Origin: Plasmopara viticola
Lineage: Eukaryota > Oomycota > Peronosporomycetes > Peronosporales > Peronosporaceae
Assembly: GCA_001695595.3 (NCBI GenBank)
Contig: MBPM02000064.1
Coordinates: 372,001 to 436,000 of the forward strand
Length of the DNA stretch: 64,000 bases
Direction of reading: 5' to 3'
Of this stretch, positions 22,911 through 36,362 are shown piece by piece; position 1 is the stretch's first letter, and each line of letters starts with the position of its first letter. The notes beneath the pieces are model-generated. The model did no database searches. It was not told where the DNA came from and saw nothing but the letters and a program-made list of their open reading frames with translations. The translations under genes were made by a program, and so were the position numbers.

Positions 22911-25900
22911 TCTTCAAGCAAAAGCTAATGGTGCCATTTTGTCATGAACTTGAGGATCACTAACAAGTTCAAGGGGATTAACAGGTTTTAATCATTGCTA
23001 CCCTGCGCACTCGCATGGTACATGAATTACTATCGCACCGTGGCGCGGTGAGGACGGTCAAAAAGCGGACGAACAAACATCTGTGCAAGAGAGCATGCGG
23101 ACAAAACCGGTGACTTGCACACAGATAAAAAGTGGTGACTCGGACTGTTCTACAATGACTTGAAAATGTGCGAAATGTTACAATAAAGAAACGCTGATGA
23201 TTAATTATCTAATCATTTCGAGTAACATTCGGACGACAATCCGATCATGTGACTTCCACTCCGTGCAAAAAAGATGACCATGAGCGATAAGTAAACATTA
23301 AGTGTCGGCGAGCAGTGCAAGCGCCGCAGCAAAAACCAGCGTGACCAATAACTATGATCAATCAGTAATATTTTGTCGCGGAGAGTAGATAATCAGCCAT
23401 GGCAAGTCAGAATTCCAGTCAGCGCTGTGACTGTTGATACACTAGCGACATCGGTGATATTGCCCGTCGAAACAAGGGTCCAATCAAATGTCGGACCGGT
23501 GGTCACGGACAGCGCAGTATTTGGGAAGAAATACAATTCAGTTTATAGGAATGGGATAACTTGCTTAGCGTTGGTAAATATGATTCAAATAATAATTATG
23601 AAATCACGGTCGCCATTAGGTGTCATAAATACTGGCACCATCGATAGCTCAAACGCTGCTCTAAGTATGCTCCTCCACCTGATGTAACGCTGGTTGCTTT
23701 GCACACGAATTTGCGTGCGGACCCATGTATATGCAACGTCAGATGACGTAAATGGCGATGGCCCCAGCGGAGTCGTAAGCATGTTCACCTTTGATAATTT
23801 ATGGAGGGTCTTCAAGACCCATCAGTAGCTTCTTTAAGCATTGGTCACCGTCATGCTTACGTTTAATAGACATTACTTGCTGCCCAAATTCATCGCCTCG
23901 ACAAGTCCTCCTTGAAAAAATTCGGAGCACGCGAGACAGGCTGAGCAATATGATGAAGGAGCGATTACGAAGATGTTATATGAAGCTAAGAATTGAAGGA
24001 CCTAGGGTGAAACTTGTTGTCAATATGAAAATCAAAGCAAAGACTGGTGTTTCTACCGAGGAGATCGTAAGCAAAGTCATATCAAGAAGACCAATTATAA
24101 TAGGATTGTTACAAATTTGAGTGTCCAGGACAAGCATCTAATTTGCGAGAATGTGTATATTTATCTATACGATTTACTATCGCTGCTCAACGTGATCATT
24201 GAAGTATCGATTCTGGCACAACTGATCCGACAAACCCTTGTGCAAAAGTATGACAACGGATTGCAAATGTTTTATGGAAATGTCACTAGTGAACTAGAAT
24301 CGTTTTTCATCTAATACATCATGAAGTTTATAGAAGTAATCAGCTCGTAGACAAGACCTTAGATGTAGTAGATTAATTTCAATTAGTATAGTTTGACAAG
24401 CTACAAGACGGCAACTTTTACAAATTATAGCTTTAAGCTTAAGCCGGTAATTACTTAGCCGAGAATTGGTGGTATTTCTGACGCTATCGCGCATTTCGTA
24501 GACTTTGACCACAACTGTATGGACCGTTCATTGCCAACCAGAGCGACCTTCATGAAGTGTATTCAACCTTTTCGGTTGGGCTTCACATGCGTATAATTCT
24601 GGGTATATAACGAGGTAAATGTATGACCCAATCTGATCACTTTGTATTATCCGATAGGAGCGCCAATTTCTTGTGTAGTATTTCGCAAATTTGACTCGGA
24701 AGCCGCATGTGAACACAAAAATGGTTCCTTTTATCAGAGATATTACTAAAATGCAACTACTGGCAGCTTTTATCGTTTTGTGGCTGGTCCTCTGAGTAGT
24801 CTCACATGTCCGATGGAGCGCAGAACGGGAGGAGCCGAAAAAGGATCAATCACTGCGGACTCGATTCAACACTACTCAATAGAGCAAGCCATCAATTGTG
24901 ACGACACCTTTGCCTCCGGTGATAGCTCTGTAAACAAATGAATAAAATGTCAAGTCATCGACAATCGTAAGAAGATGGAGTGCAAGGGTCTACACGTGAT
25001 CGAAGATAATAATTAAGCAAGGTATTAGATCTTGACAAACAATACTTTTGGCTTGATAATGATGACCAATGCATGTGACTCGTCGCCACTAGGAATTGTG
25101 TCACTGACTGCAGATATGATAATGGAACTCTTGCCAATATCGATACGGGTCGTGATATCTCGTGCGAGCAAGTGTGACAATTTAAAAGCCACAAGCGTTA
25201 CTTCTCACAAAATATAGAAACTGACATACGACAAACCTAAACCAACAACGTCGTGGAGTGGCTCCTTAATATGCTTAGGAGACTTCGCGATGAAGAAAAC
25301 GACACAACTACAAAGGCGCCACATAGTAAAGACTGTAGATGAGCGGAGACGAACTGAGAGTTTCGGATCATGTTTCTCGTTGTACTTAGTTGGTTGCTGA
25401 AGAATGAAGGCGGAGACACCAAGCGAAAAAAATGTTGGTTGTGGCGATTTTTAAGCTTCGACATCGAACATATTGCGACAGATCTTCGGAAAAATTCAAG
25501 CGCATACATTGGATTGAGGCACCACGTTTTCGTTTTGTGCGAAAACTCAGAAATATACTTACGAGCTGTTGCCTATCTTATGTGCTTTTCGGATCTTAAG
25601 GGAAGTGTTGTTTCCAGCTAGTATTGGCTACCATATTTGCGTGTAACGTTTTGATAAATGAAGCTCATAATAAGGCACTTTAACTTCATTATCCCCCAAT
25701 AATATTGTGGTATTCTCTTCTGGCCTTTGCTATTTTATATAGTGCGAATGGAAAATTTGCATGTACGCAACTTCCAATAATGTTATTGATTTATAACATT
25801 CGCAGGCAAGCTCTAAAGATATTAATACTGCTTAATCAACACGATCTTAAGCTCATACGGAGCATTTATTCAAAGTATGGGAAGTTGCAAATTCGCTCAT

Positions 25901-28899
25901 TTCTTGTTTATAATTATAACGCTCAAAATCAGACTTATGCTCATTTACATGTTTTGGTAGTTGGATCTTGATTCAATGTATCAGATGTCGCTTTGGCTAC
26001 AAACAATATTATAATCGGAATCATGAATGAAATTATGCACTAATTTAACCCATATATAGTTTAAACACGACTCTTAATGTTTTAATTACCCTAGTCAAAT
26101 GGACCTGCCCTTGATACGACGTCGAGTCATATTGCTGCCAATGTTATGCCATCACACTTTTAAGTAACCCTTGCAATGGAGAAGCTTTGGGTTCGGCTGT
26201 CTAGAAGTCCGTTTGCCATTAGAAATATATTAAGTTTCATGAAACCACTAGGCAAAGTTCGTTTCATTCCCTGATGACCCCTCTAAAACGGAACCACTGA
26301 GCTCCGAGTGATGTGCTAAGCGCTCCGTCCGACATATGCAAAGTCGTGTTTTGCCCAATTTAAACGCCTTCACAAGCTTCCTGTAAGAAAGAGAATTTGC
26401 GCGGTCTTTGTTCAGCTGCGAGTGTGATAAACGAACGGACTTACCCTTCAGCTTATACATGTCTTTAATCAACTTAAGATACCTTGTACATTAAAATTAA
26501 AAATTCGGAAACTTTATGTACAGAGTGAAAAACAAACGAATAAAGGCTTGTAGATCGAAAACATTCCATCTTGATACCAAGAAAGGAAGCGAGCATGCCA
26601 AATGTCAGAGACTATAGTAATTCTATATACCAGGCAGCTGATCAAGGGTTACAGGATCAACGGTGCGAATAAGCGATGATCGCCAAATTACTTTTTCATT
26701 ATTATCAAGCTTCGGAAGACACAACGTTCCAAAAAAAAGACATTTGAGGCATCGATAAAGATAGTATAATTCAAGCACTAAATGCCATGTGCAAATTTTA
26801 TAATGAAACTGAGAGGCATCTCTGAACATGGCGCTGACGCCCGTGGAATAGAAGCCATACACCAGATTCGCAAAGCTAATATACATCCCTGGAAAAGTTG
26901 CCGAGGCGCTCACAAAAATGTATAGTTTTTTTTTGTATCTAGGTTCAAGCTTGAAGAGTTATTCAAAGCAAAGCAAAATGATTACTAAAAGCTTGTCTTA
27001 TTTTGTCACATTGTGTCCAAACGTGCATTATCAACTTCATTTGGTTCGATCGAATTATATTTTCACTCTTAACGAAGGCGCTCGCTGTCTCCAAGAAATG
27101 CACTTCATTTGAACGACTTAAAGAACGTTAGACTATTTAGACCGAAACGGTTAAGCTGGATAGCACGAGTATGAGCTTGTAGCACGTCCTGATAAGCTAC
27201 TTTGGCGCATTTTATCGAAAGCCGGGTAAGTATATTTATAGAGATACGAGCTATGGCTTTAAAAAGCGAAATTAAAAGCCTTTTGAAAACATATGTCAGA
27301 AAGCTAATGTCAATAAATGTCATTTGATGCATTGTTAAGACCAGTATGATCCAATCGCGAGAAAATCGATTGTTTAACCAAGCTGCCTCCCAGCACTATG
27401 GCTGGCATTGAAGGCGAAACAAGATCGCGAATCGAGCGGATTCATAAAAATACAAAACAATGTAACGTTACCGAACAGCAATCAAAGATTGCCTTATGCC
27501 TAAGCCAGTGTCCGTTGCCTAGACTGCTTCGATGATAACGTGCGTAGATCTGAGCTCTCAAGCGTACGACTATCATTTTCCAGCAGCGACAAGACGAATG
27601 AGATTGATGCTATCAAAAAGAAATTCGTTCTCTGTACCATACAAATCAATCACGCAGCAGGAACAAAAAATAAAATAGCGAAATACTGGTGAATTTGATG
27701 TAAAATTGCATGAACTTCAATCTTGTTTAAAAGTGATAAATATAGATGTCAAAATAATGCTTGTATCGTGAATCACTGGCTAACTACTATATCAGTTAAG
27801 ATCCATGTCAAGAAAATGTTTGATCTTCTCAATGTCTGAGCGCGACGTTAGTAAATAGTGTTAAAGAAATCCAAAAGAAGGTGCATATAATCAGCTTCTA
27901 GATGCTTTAGTCAAGAGCTTAGGGCGGTGACGCTCGCCTTTATAAAAGACGGTATTTAATATTGATTCACAATTTATTCAATTGAAGCATCTGATTAAGT
28001 TCTCGTGGGCTCATGCTTGAACTTTATCAAATTTGTAGTACTTAAACGACAAACGTGCTTTTTCTTCTCTCTCAGTATGTAACTACCGCTAATTTTCCTA
28101 TATCAATTCGATGTTTGTTGCTCCAAAATTATATTTTGACGGATCCACATCCTTAAATCTCTCCACTTTGAATCCAATGTAACGGATTTCGAGTTCTTCT
28201 TCGTCGATGCAATCTTTGTTTTTCGTGATTAAAATTAATTTATCATCTCTTTTGAATCTTAACAACCAGGTAACTTCTCATTACTTCCAACTTCAATTCT
28301 CGCAGTCAATCAGATGTAGCCAGTATAAAATAGACGTCGGATCCATATCCATATATACTGGTGGCAAACACTTACTGACCAGTGTCAAAACAACTTATTC
28401 AAAGAGCTGGGTCAATTGCTTCGGCGACAACAACGTACTTAATTACTCTTTCTGATGGTTCGTACTCGGTAAGCCACATCAACAACTTCCTTTGATGCTG
28501 ATTAATTTAAAATGATGTCGATTTAACTATGGAGAAAGCTACATTTTTCCTCATGTGCTACAAATCCGTCCATTTATACAATTTGAGCTAAAATGCAATC
28601 AGTCAAAAACACTTCGGATCTCACCGCTGCGATGGCTTGTCGATGATGTCAGGCACTGCTTACACAGGTAGTCGATACTTCCTTCGGTCTTTTCCTTGTA
28701 TTTAGCCTAGCTACGTATCCCGAGACTCAAAACACTGGCTTTCAAGCGATTGCCAGCAATCTAGTGCTTCAAACCAGAGACTGCTGTTATCTAAAAGATT
28801 CGGCTCTCTATAACTCCGTCGCCAATAACAATCCGGTCCTGCGTATCCTCACGACGGCAGGGCTTGAGTATGGTAGACTCTTAATGTATATACGAGGCT
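22911..28899. other. AT-rich gene desert
   Basis: Six kilobases with no supported gene. Many frames of 60-110 codons exist on both strands but lack motifs and mostly lack ATG starts; the longest, at 23,791-24,120 plus, is basic and unrecognised. The sequence is likely eroded repeat DNA, but I could not identify element families here. Confidence 0.5.
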
Positions 28900-30299
28900 G
28901 TGATTGTGGCTTATTGCCTAATGCAAGGGAGATAGCGCTGTCGCTCCTCGATTAGAACATGCTACCGCTTTTTATATGGCTTAGCCACGCTTGTATTTGT
29001 CTGTTGGTTCGATCAGAAGACCTAGCATCAATTAAGGATTTTATAAGACGCACATACTTTGTACTATCTTGTTGATCTATTAAATGATGTTCACCATTAT
29101 CATCATGCTCTCTTTGTTATGTTATCCCTTTGTTTATTTTGATAGGCGAATTTGCTGGGGTGTCAGCGGGAAGTCGCGACAAATGATGCCAATTCATTCG
29201 TTTGTCACGTGTTGAGAGTTGATCCGATTTGTTTCTGAACTGATGAGAAGCTTTACGAGGTGTAGATCATCTACCAGCCTTGCTTACGTCATTGGATGAG
29301 ATACGAGCTTGATTGCTCTTTGTTGCATTATAAAGTCATCGAGGATAATCAATTTGCTCTTCGCTTGTCGCGGGAATTATAAATTGTTTGATCACTTGGA
29401 CGTTATTAATAGTGTATTTGAGATGATTATACAGCCTTTCGATCGACATTTTTGTGTAAAAATTATGAATGTAAACTCTTGTGCTATATGTTCCACATTA
29501 ATTGGAGTTCGTCAAGCTATCTCTCATGACGAGCTCATCAAGATCTTTCAAATCGACTTTAGCTTGGACTTCGGCATTGATTTGTAAAAAATGATACATT
29601 TTTAGTATAGTGACTGAATCGGTTTCTTGCTCCAATCATCAATTTTCCTTTGTTCAATAGCTTTTCCTTCAACGCACCCATTTCTTCCTTGCAGTAACCA
29701 AAGACAATCGCGGCTTGGCAGCGTTGAAGCAATTTTTGACAAATGATGTTTGTGGTGATTTAAGCTTCGGCGACTTCACAGTTGAGGGTTCCGTACAATT
29801 ATTCGAATTTAATAAATATTACTCTTGACTCTGCTTTGCCATCAAAGGATATCGTATCTGATCTAGCGCTAGCTTTCATATGAAATGCACATAGCGCAAT
29901 TGTCGGGCTTTTATCGCTTCTGCATCGATGTCATCACCAACTCTAACACATGATACGAAAAATACTTCTGCTGGACTTCACAAAAGTAAGGGATTAACTT
30001 ATGGCATCTCTCGCTGCTAAGAAATATCAACTACTGCGAATGCATACTTGTGTACTTCAAGCACGAATGGTTTGTGTTTCTACGGCCATGAACACGAATG
30101 AAGTATTCATTACAATTTTTTACCATAGAATCAAAAAAGTTAGCGTCGATAACAAAACGTTTCGAAATTATATCTAATACCAAACAATGACCCAATTCAT
30201 TTGTAATTGGTAATCCAGCTATATTCGTTGACCTATTCCATTTTTATTTAAAATGGTAAGCCATCTTTATCGTCGCAAGCACATAAAATTTGCTTTCAT
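28900..30299 (-). other. Fossil minus-strand coding fragments, family unknown
   Basis: The minus strand has scattered protein-like stretches in changing frames, for example INAEVQAKVDLKDLDELVM near 29,510-29,580 and FNAAKPRLSLVTARKKW near 29,680-29,740. They continue from the fossil gene at 30,300-30,880. No conserved domain was recognised. Confidence 0.25.
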
Positions 30300-30880
30300 G
30301 TTAGAAATACACAGCCTTGCGACAACAATTTTTCTAATACATATACTCTCGCTACGTCGCCGGAGGATTTTTGCATAAGTCCTGCTGGATCATCCTGTGT
30401 ACCGCCAGGTAGCACTTTGTTTGCACCCTACACTTGTTCATTTACAATTGCTCCACTCACGTCAAATTCTGGAAATGCTATTAGTAAAGTTTCTACAGCA
30501 CTCAACAATGGATCAGCTAAATCTAATTTGCCATTTATAATTATATCAGCCAACGCATCGCCTATTGAATTTAAATTGCAATTGATCAATGCACGAGCAC
30601 GACCTTCACTGATAAGGACTTAAGTAGAAAGGATGCCGCCATTACATGCTCATGCTTATAACAAACATTTAGCAAACACACGTCGACTATCAGAAGTTTC
30701 AGCTATCGAAACTGGATCGCCATCAGCAATACTAGCTGATGCTACTTCTTACGCATTAACTGATAAAGAAGTAGAAACATTGAGCCAATCTATCATTTTT
30801 TTATTTCTATCGTGCATTCGGGCTTTGTCTAGCATTGAAATAAAAGCCACGGAGACGATGTACCGTTACAGATAGTATAC
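30300..30880 (-). pseudogene. Unidentified fossil gene, one frame with in-frame stops
   Basis: One minus-strand frame stays protein-like for about 190 codons without a frame change, broken by a handful of stops (TAA, TGA and TAG). Clear stretches include DALADIIINGKLDLADPLL and LLIAFPEFDVSGAIV near 30,435-30,580, then LPGGTQDDPAGLMQKSSGD near 30,360-30,420. The composition (balanced, amphipathic, Gly and Asp in turns) is unlike chance translation of AT-rich DNA. I do not recognise the family. The plus-strand frames at 30,417-30,875 are its antisense shadows. Confidence 0.45.
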
Positions 30881-32559
30881 ATTGCCCAAGATGTCAGAAA
30901 CTTGGCAGATTAGATGTTGGAGGCGATTTGGTCGATCTAGAAGATGTCGTGTTTATAATTAATCAATTTAAGGTATTTGTTCTGCTCCAAAATTTAACAA
31001 AAAGAGATACAATCGCTATAAATCTAGACAGAGTTCCAAGAATATAGATGAGCGAGCTGTCATAAAAATTCACCGTTAAGCAAGCCTTTTACTTTAGCTT
31101 CGTATTGATACATAATGTTTCGTTTCACTTTGTACTCTTGGAGGCTTAGAAGCATTGTCTTCAAAACAATATTTGCCTGCTGCTCGATTGTTTTCTCAAA
31201 CCTATTCCGGATACTTTCATATAATATATTTGCAAGCTCACACTTCAATAGCTGTTGTATATTTATTCTTATACCAGCATTCGACTTACACTCGTATTCC
31301 ACTCTTTTGTTTTTCTCTTCGTCGTCACTACTCTCTATAAAATATCCAAGTATCAGAACAGTTGTCAAGTTAACAATGAAGCTTCCTCAGCTTGCTAAGC
31401 AGATTTTTTTGTCGCTCGATTGTCTGCAATAAATTCATAAAGTAGTATCGATTCATTTCTCTTCTTCTTACGAGTTTCCGTGAATCTTTCAGCAAATTAA
31501 TCAGCTATTTCCTGACGTCTTCAATTTAACAATGAATTCTATCCCTTTGTTTGTCAATACAATAACATTGGCCACCTCTCTCAAAGTCTTTTTATTTCCG
31601 ATGTATGCTCATGTTTGACAATCTTCAAAGCAACGTCATTTCCTTCTCCTTATAAATCAGACTCTTCCATGGTAGCGCCCCAGTCAGCTGATGTTGGGAC
31701 GTTTGTACATTTCTAGTCGCTGGAATACAGTTGCTTCATCTTTGATAGTCGCAGGACCTTTTAGTAGCATTTTTGTGCTTTGACCATATTCGTCTTTCCG
31801 ATCTTAGCCATTGCCTGCTAGACGGAGTTTGCATGTGAAATCGCCTAACACTTTGAGTTGAATGAGTGCATTTATCCTATTACCTCAAGCAAACATTATC
31901 TTTGCCATTGCATTGTGATAGCGATCATATGCTGCTTGCTTTCCACACATGGTTAATTTCCTATCGTAAGGCTGACGAAGAAACGGTAAATTAATATCAC
32001 ATATAATTCCACTCTTCAAACAAGACCTTAGGAGACCGTGTGATGGCCAGCTTTATTCAAAACGTGGTGATGAAGTTTGAGGGCGTCAGCTACAATTAGA
32101 AGTACGAGATTCTTACTAGCGCTATCTTCATTTGGGGGACGAGAACCGATGTTGATGGCAACAAATTGATACAGTGATCCCATTGACGCTGAGATAGTGA
32201 ACCGGCCGAGGTGAACTACCATCAGCACCCGACTATAAAGGTGCGTGCACAAAGGAGATATACTCAAAGCTAACAGAATAGTCTTTATTAAGAACTTCCT
32301 CCCGATAATCTATATAAACTTTTAGTGCGGCAAATGGAGTGGTAGCGTTCAGAGTGTGTTTTGTAATAGATAAATTGTATTCGATACAATAGCACCTGAG
32401 GTCGAATTGGTAATGACAGGTTTGCACGATCAAGAGCTCTGTTTTTTCAATATCGTAATTGATTGTCTAAAAAAACAAACACATTTTGCAGCTGATAACT
32501 TTTATTCTCGCAAAGTAGCCAAACTTTTTCTTTTGAGCCAACGTGTGATCGATTTTTTG
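30881..32559. other. Decayed sequence between fossil coding segments
   Basis: A minus-strand frame at 31,060-31,368 (102 codons, charged and helical) and scattered minus-strand fragments near 31,650-31,850 (for example GNDVALKIVKHEHTSE) hint at old coding sequence, but frames and stops are too broken for an assignment. No intact gene. Confidence 0.3.
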
Positions 32560-33240
32560 TATCAGGCGAGTACGTTAGAGTGAGGAGACGCAAAATATGA
32601 TTGCGACGGAGTCATGCCAATTCCAGTACTCAAAGTACCGTTGACGTCGGCTGCAACCGCAAAAGTAACCGCAGACGCAGATAAAGCAAGACCACGTGTC
32701 AAGGCATCTGCCGCTGTACCGTTGCTTTAGCTCCAAAACATTCAGAAAGTGTATCCAAAACCCACATTAATGTTCAGAGTATCAAAACCGGCAGGCCCAA
32801 CAACGCCGACAGTACCTATTGTAGCCATTACAGAAGACGAATTGCTGAAATTTGGGTAGATAAATCTGTAAGTATTCTGTGAAATGGTTATCTCTTAAAA
32901 ACATTCAACATATCATGCAGTTTAATGCAAGCAGTGTAAATGGCGAGCCAGTAACAACGGTGTCAATTGAAGCCACCTGAACTCGGTATTTGACATGGCT
33001 TGTTGCGCTGCCTTCATTTACATTAATGCAAATTTTGAGCTCTGCTGGTTAAGATCGGTAAAAAGCGACCGTTCGTCAGCTAGCTTCTTTGAGTAAGTTT
33101 TAGTCAATCCAAACTTATCGATGCGATTTGTTGCTGTCATAACAAGCGGTCCTTAGAACGTTGGATCGCTGGGGCAAATTGTATCCAATACAAAGTTGCT
33201 ATTTGGGCTATGATTGACATCTATATGAAATTTGTTTCGG
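32560..33240 (-). pseudogene. Unidentified fossil gene, beta-rich, several frames
   Basis: From high to low coordinates the minus strand gives NHSPNSNFVLDTICPSDPTF (33,160-33,220) and VMTATNRIDKFGLTKTYSKK (33,080-33,150). Next, in another frame, comes YRVQVASIDTVVTGSPFTL (32,935-33,000). In a third frame comes IGTVGVVGPAGFDTLNINVG (32,770-32,830) followed by LALSASAVTFAVAADVNG (32,630-32,700). The many Val/Thr/Gly-rich strands and a GSPF turn recall Ig- or filamin-like repeats or a structural protein, but that is only an impression. Stops and shifts show it is dead. Confidence 0.4.
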
Positions 33241-35204
33241 TCAAAGCCTTAAGAGTTGGTTTTTGATTCTCATAGACTTGGTTCGTTTTAACATTCGTTC
33301 CGACAATTACAACCTGAACACTGTCGATGAGCTGCCATGCTCCGGCCTTAAATACCAAATGTTTGATAAAATAGGCAGGTCTCGAAGTGAAAAAAACAGC
33401 ACTATTATCAATTATATGAAGCTGTATAAGTTTACCAATCATGGACGTAAAATCCTGAATATATATTCATCTTTCATTCTGATGCGGCGTCTCATCTAGA
33501 GCGGGTCTAATAGAATATTTAAAAGCGGAAGTACGAGGAGCCGAAGACGTAAATTGTGTGATTATATTGCTGATGGTGATACAATACTTGCAAAACAATA
33601 AAGCATCATGGACTATTGCATAATTAGATTGGAATTGGTGGCAGCCATGGAATCGCAGTCTCAATAAAAGACCTTATTAGCCCCTTTTAGATTGACATCG
33701 CCGCGTGTATTTCCACCAAGTTACTAATACCGCGAAGTTGATGACAATCTGCAATAGTCATTGTGGACACACACTGGTGACCCTTAATTGTCATCGCAAT
33801 GAATGTCTTATATATTGACACACTCAATGCTAAAGGCAACTCATAACCGACTCTTAAAATCAAAGCAAAAGTAGTAAGCATTTCTCGCGCCGCCGCACGC
33901 AAAATACCAGTAAGGGATCATCTCAATTTACGATGTTATATTCTCGTGACTCAGCAAGTAGAGATCATTCTACAATGACTATAAGAATGAGAAGAGATTG
34001 ACACGAAATACGCGGATGAGTCACTATAATGGTGGCTCATGGTGACTAGCTTGCAACCGCCATCCAGAGAAACACTCAAACGACAATTCGGAAATTTGGC
34101 AAGTGTGGCAATTAAATAAAACTAGTACTCATATAGAATTAGCATTGAGGATACACATGATACAGTAACTCATGGCGACTCTTTTGATTGGTACATACTG
34201 GCCACATGTCGTTCGTATTCTGAGGTAACATTATTTCTTCTGATCACTACACCCAGGTAGTACGTCATTCAATATCAGAAGTCAAGGTAAAAATGCTGTC
34301 AAGGACTTCATCTATTTCAGAGGGGTATCAAGTTTGTAGCTCATCGCTTTGATGTTGATTGACAATGTGCTTGGCGAAAAAAGCCGGCGCGTGGACCGTC
34401 GAATGCGACGCATTTTACAAACTACCATGAGCGCTAAGCATCAGAAAATGCGGTCGTCTTGGATCGGATTATCTTGGGGACTTTCAGATAACACTATTCG
34501 CGTTAGATAAGAAACTTTGCGTGATTGGCGTATATTATGAACACGGCATTATGTATTGTACTTCCTGGTCACAATATCGAGGTCGCTGTAAGCATCGGTA
34601 CACAAGTTTGTAGATAAAAGAACGAGTACAAGGTCTGGTGCTATGCCAATGTTTTTTCTTTTTTTGCTTCGTGCGTGGTGTCGTGCGATGCAACATTTTC
34701 TGCTGATCTCCAACTACTGCCACCGAATCTTGATCTCTTAAGGGGGACTTTCCGATTGGCAGTTTTTAACTATATGGAGATGCTGAATTCAGTCAAGAGG
34801 ACTATTGCCGTCTCCGCTAGCCAAAGAGCTCTCCAGAAACTTTTAAGCGACATGAGCTAGCAAAAAGGTGATGGGAGTTGAGCAAGCATTGCATGAAACT
34901 ATGGATTTGCAACATATGTGGGCCTTGTGGTGCGGCGAGCCAAAGTTCTCTTACGACACCAGATATCTACACCAACCTATTAATAATTACTCTTTCTTTT
35001 ATTACTTGCCCATATTTTTAAGGTGCCGTCCTCTGAGTCACGCTGTCCGTGGCACTAAGCTGCGTTCTCCCTTCACATATGAGAGGTCCCATATGACCCT
35101 TAGAGACACTACCAATTTTGAAGAGATTTAAAGAAAAATAGTAGTTCAAAGACGAGGTCCATGACGCCAACGCTACAGACCAGAATTGCGTACTTTCTAA
35201 GAAA
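33241..35204. other. Non-coding or decayed sequence
   Basis: No supported gene. Short minus-strand frames at 33,467-33,902 could be further parts of the fossil at 32.6-33.2 kb. Plus-strand frames at 34,675-35,131 are unrecognised. Confidence 0.4.
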
Positions 35205-36362
35205 AACTATTCTCAAAGAAAAATATAATTACAACAGCTTCCCGTATTCTATAAACTAGTGTCTCTAACTCGTGCTGAAGAATTTATAGGTACAATAGCA
35301 CTGGCTGGTCACTTTGATGACGACAAGATTCGTGAGACTGGTCCCCGATTGTGGCAGATACGCCAGGGTTCTCATCAACAAATAAACATTGAAGAACATC
35401 AAGGATCTCATGGTCCGAAACGTTGGCACTTGGAGGCACGTTGCTCGTTTGCTCCAAGGTGCTCGATGGAGCGGTGGACGTCGTAGACCACGGAGCACAA
35501 TCAGCGACAGAGAGTGGACTCGACCGGGCAAGTGGTGCTCGGATCACAGACGAGCCGGCAGCACGAGCAGCGTCCAGAGTCCCAGGTGGGTGCTGCGTAC
35601 GCAAGTGGCGCGTGAGGTTCCCGGCCGTGCTGAAGGTCTTTCCACAGCTTTCAACGACGCAAATGTGAGCGACGCTCCCGAGATGGTTTTGAAGATGGCG
35701 AGCCAACTTTTCCGACTTGGTAAAGATGCGCGTACATCCTTCAACCGGGCACTCGAGTTTCTTTAACAGGTGAAGGCGCCGGTGACGAGCCAGATTGCCA
35801 GACGTACTGAAACGCTTGGCACATGAGCGAATGGCGCATTGATACGGCTTTTCGCCCGTGTGTGTCTTCATGTGTTCTCGTAGAGTAAACTTGCGCTGAA
35901 AGCGGCGGTTACATGAGGGCACAGAGCATTGAAACGGGCGCTCTCGCTCGTGCGTCGGGAGTGAAGATGCAACAGCAATTTTAAGGTTGGCAACGGGTGA
36001 CATGGTCGAGTCCATCTTGACTAGGATGGTGTAATGAGTGAAGAGGGTCACGGACGCTTTGGTCAGTGGGAGGCCGAACGCGAATTCAAAAATGAATTTC
36101 GTCTGAAGTGCAGCTTTTAGGTTTGAGAAAGTTTGCCCTGCCCTGCCCTTTTGGCCGGTCCATTGACGGGCCTGTTACTACGCCTGTGAGACCGCTGTGA
36201 CTTGTACAACCAGGTGGCCAGTCTGTGTCTGCCATGCGAAGACGGGGGGGGAGTTCGTCGTATTGTCGGGCAAGTCGCAGCGAGGACACACGAAAAGACA
36301 GCGACGACGCATGCAAAATCCGAAAGTTTGCCGTGGAAAGATGAGCCACTTTACGTGCAGAG
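35205..36362 (-). repeat. Segmental duplication, arm 2 (inverted)
   Basis: Reverse-complement counterpart of 21,755-22,910. The two arms are separated by about 12.3 kb. The non-coding flanks have diverged more than the coding part and include a run of nine G near 36,243 absent from arm 1. Confidence 0.85.
35284..36015 (-). CDS. C2H2 zinc-finger protein, copy B
   Basis: 243 aa, ATG at 36015. Differs from copy A at roughly a dozen residues plus a three-residue deletion in the Ser/Thr/Pro-rich linker (STAPSSTLE against THSISPSSTLE). All eight zinc ligand pairs of the four fingers are intact, and the only finger change is G to R just after the second cysteine of finger 1. The C-terminal motif is HEILDVLQCLFVDEN. 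Most changes fall outside the fingers, which suggests that the DNA-binding part is still under selection. Probable sequence-specific regulator in the nucleus, with unknown targets. Head-to-tail with the third paralog, which starts 2.2 kb further right on the same strand. Confidence 0.88.
   Translation of the reverse strand: MDSTMSPVANLKIAVASSLPTHERERPFQCSVPSCNRRFQRKFTLREHMKTHTGEKPYQCAIRSCAKRFSTSGNLARHRRLHLLKKLECPVEGCTRIFTKSEKLARHLQNHLGSVAHICVVESCGKTFSTAGNLTRHLRTQHPPGTLDAARAAGSSVIRAPLARSSPLSVADCAPWSTTSTAPSSTLEQTSNVPPSANVSDHEILDVLQCLFVDENPGVSATIGDQSHESCRHQSDQPVLLYL

Noticed and set aside
31650..31850. Protein kinase-like fragment (VALKIVKHE)
   Set aside because: Only one short resemblance to a kinase lysine motif, with stops and shifts around it and no other kinase motifs.
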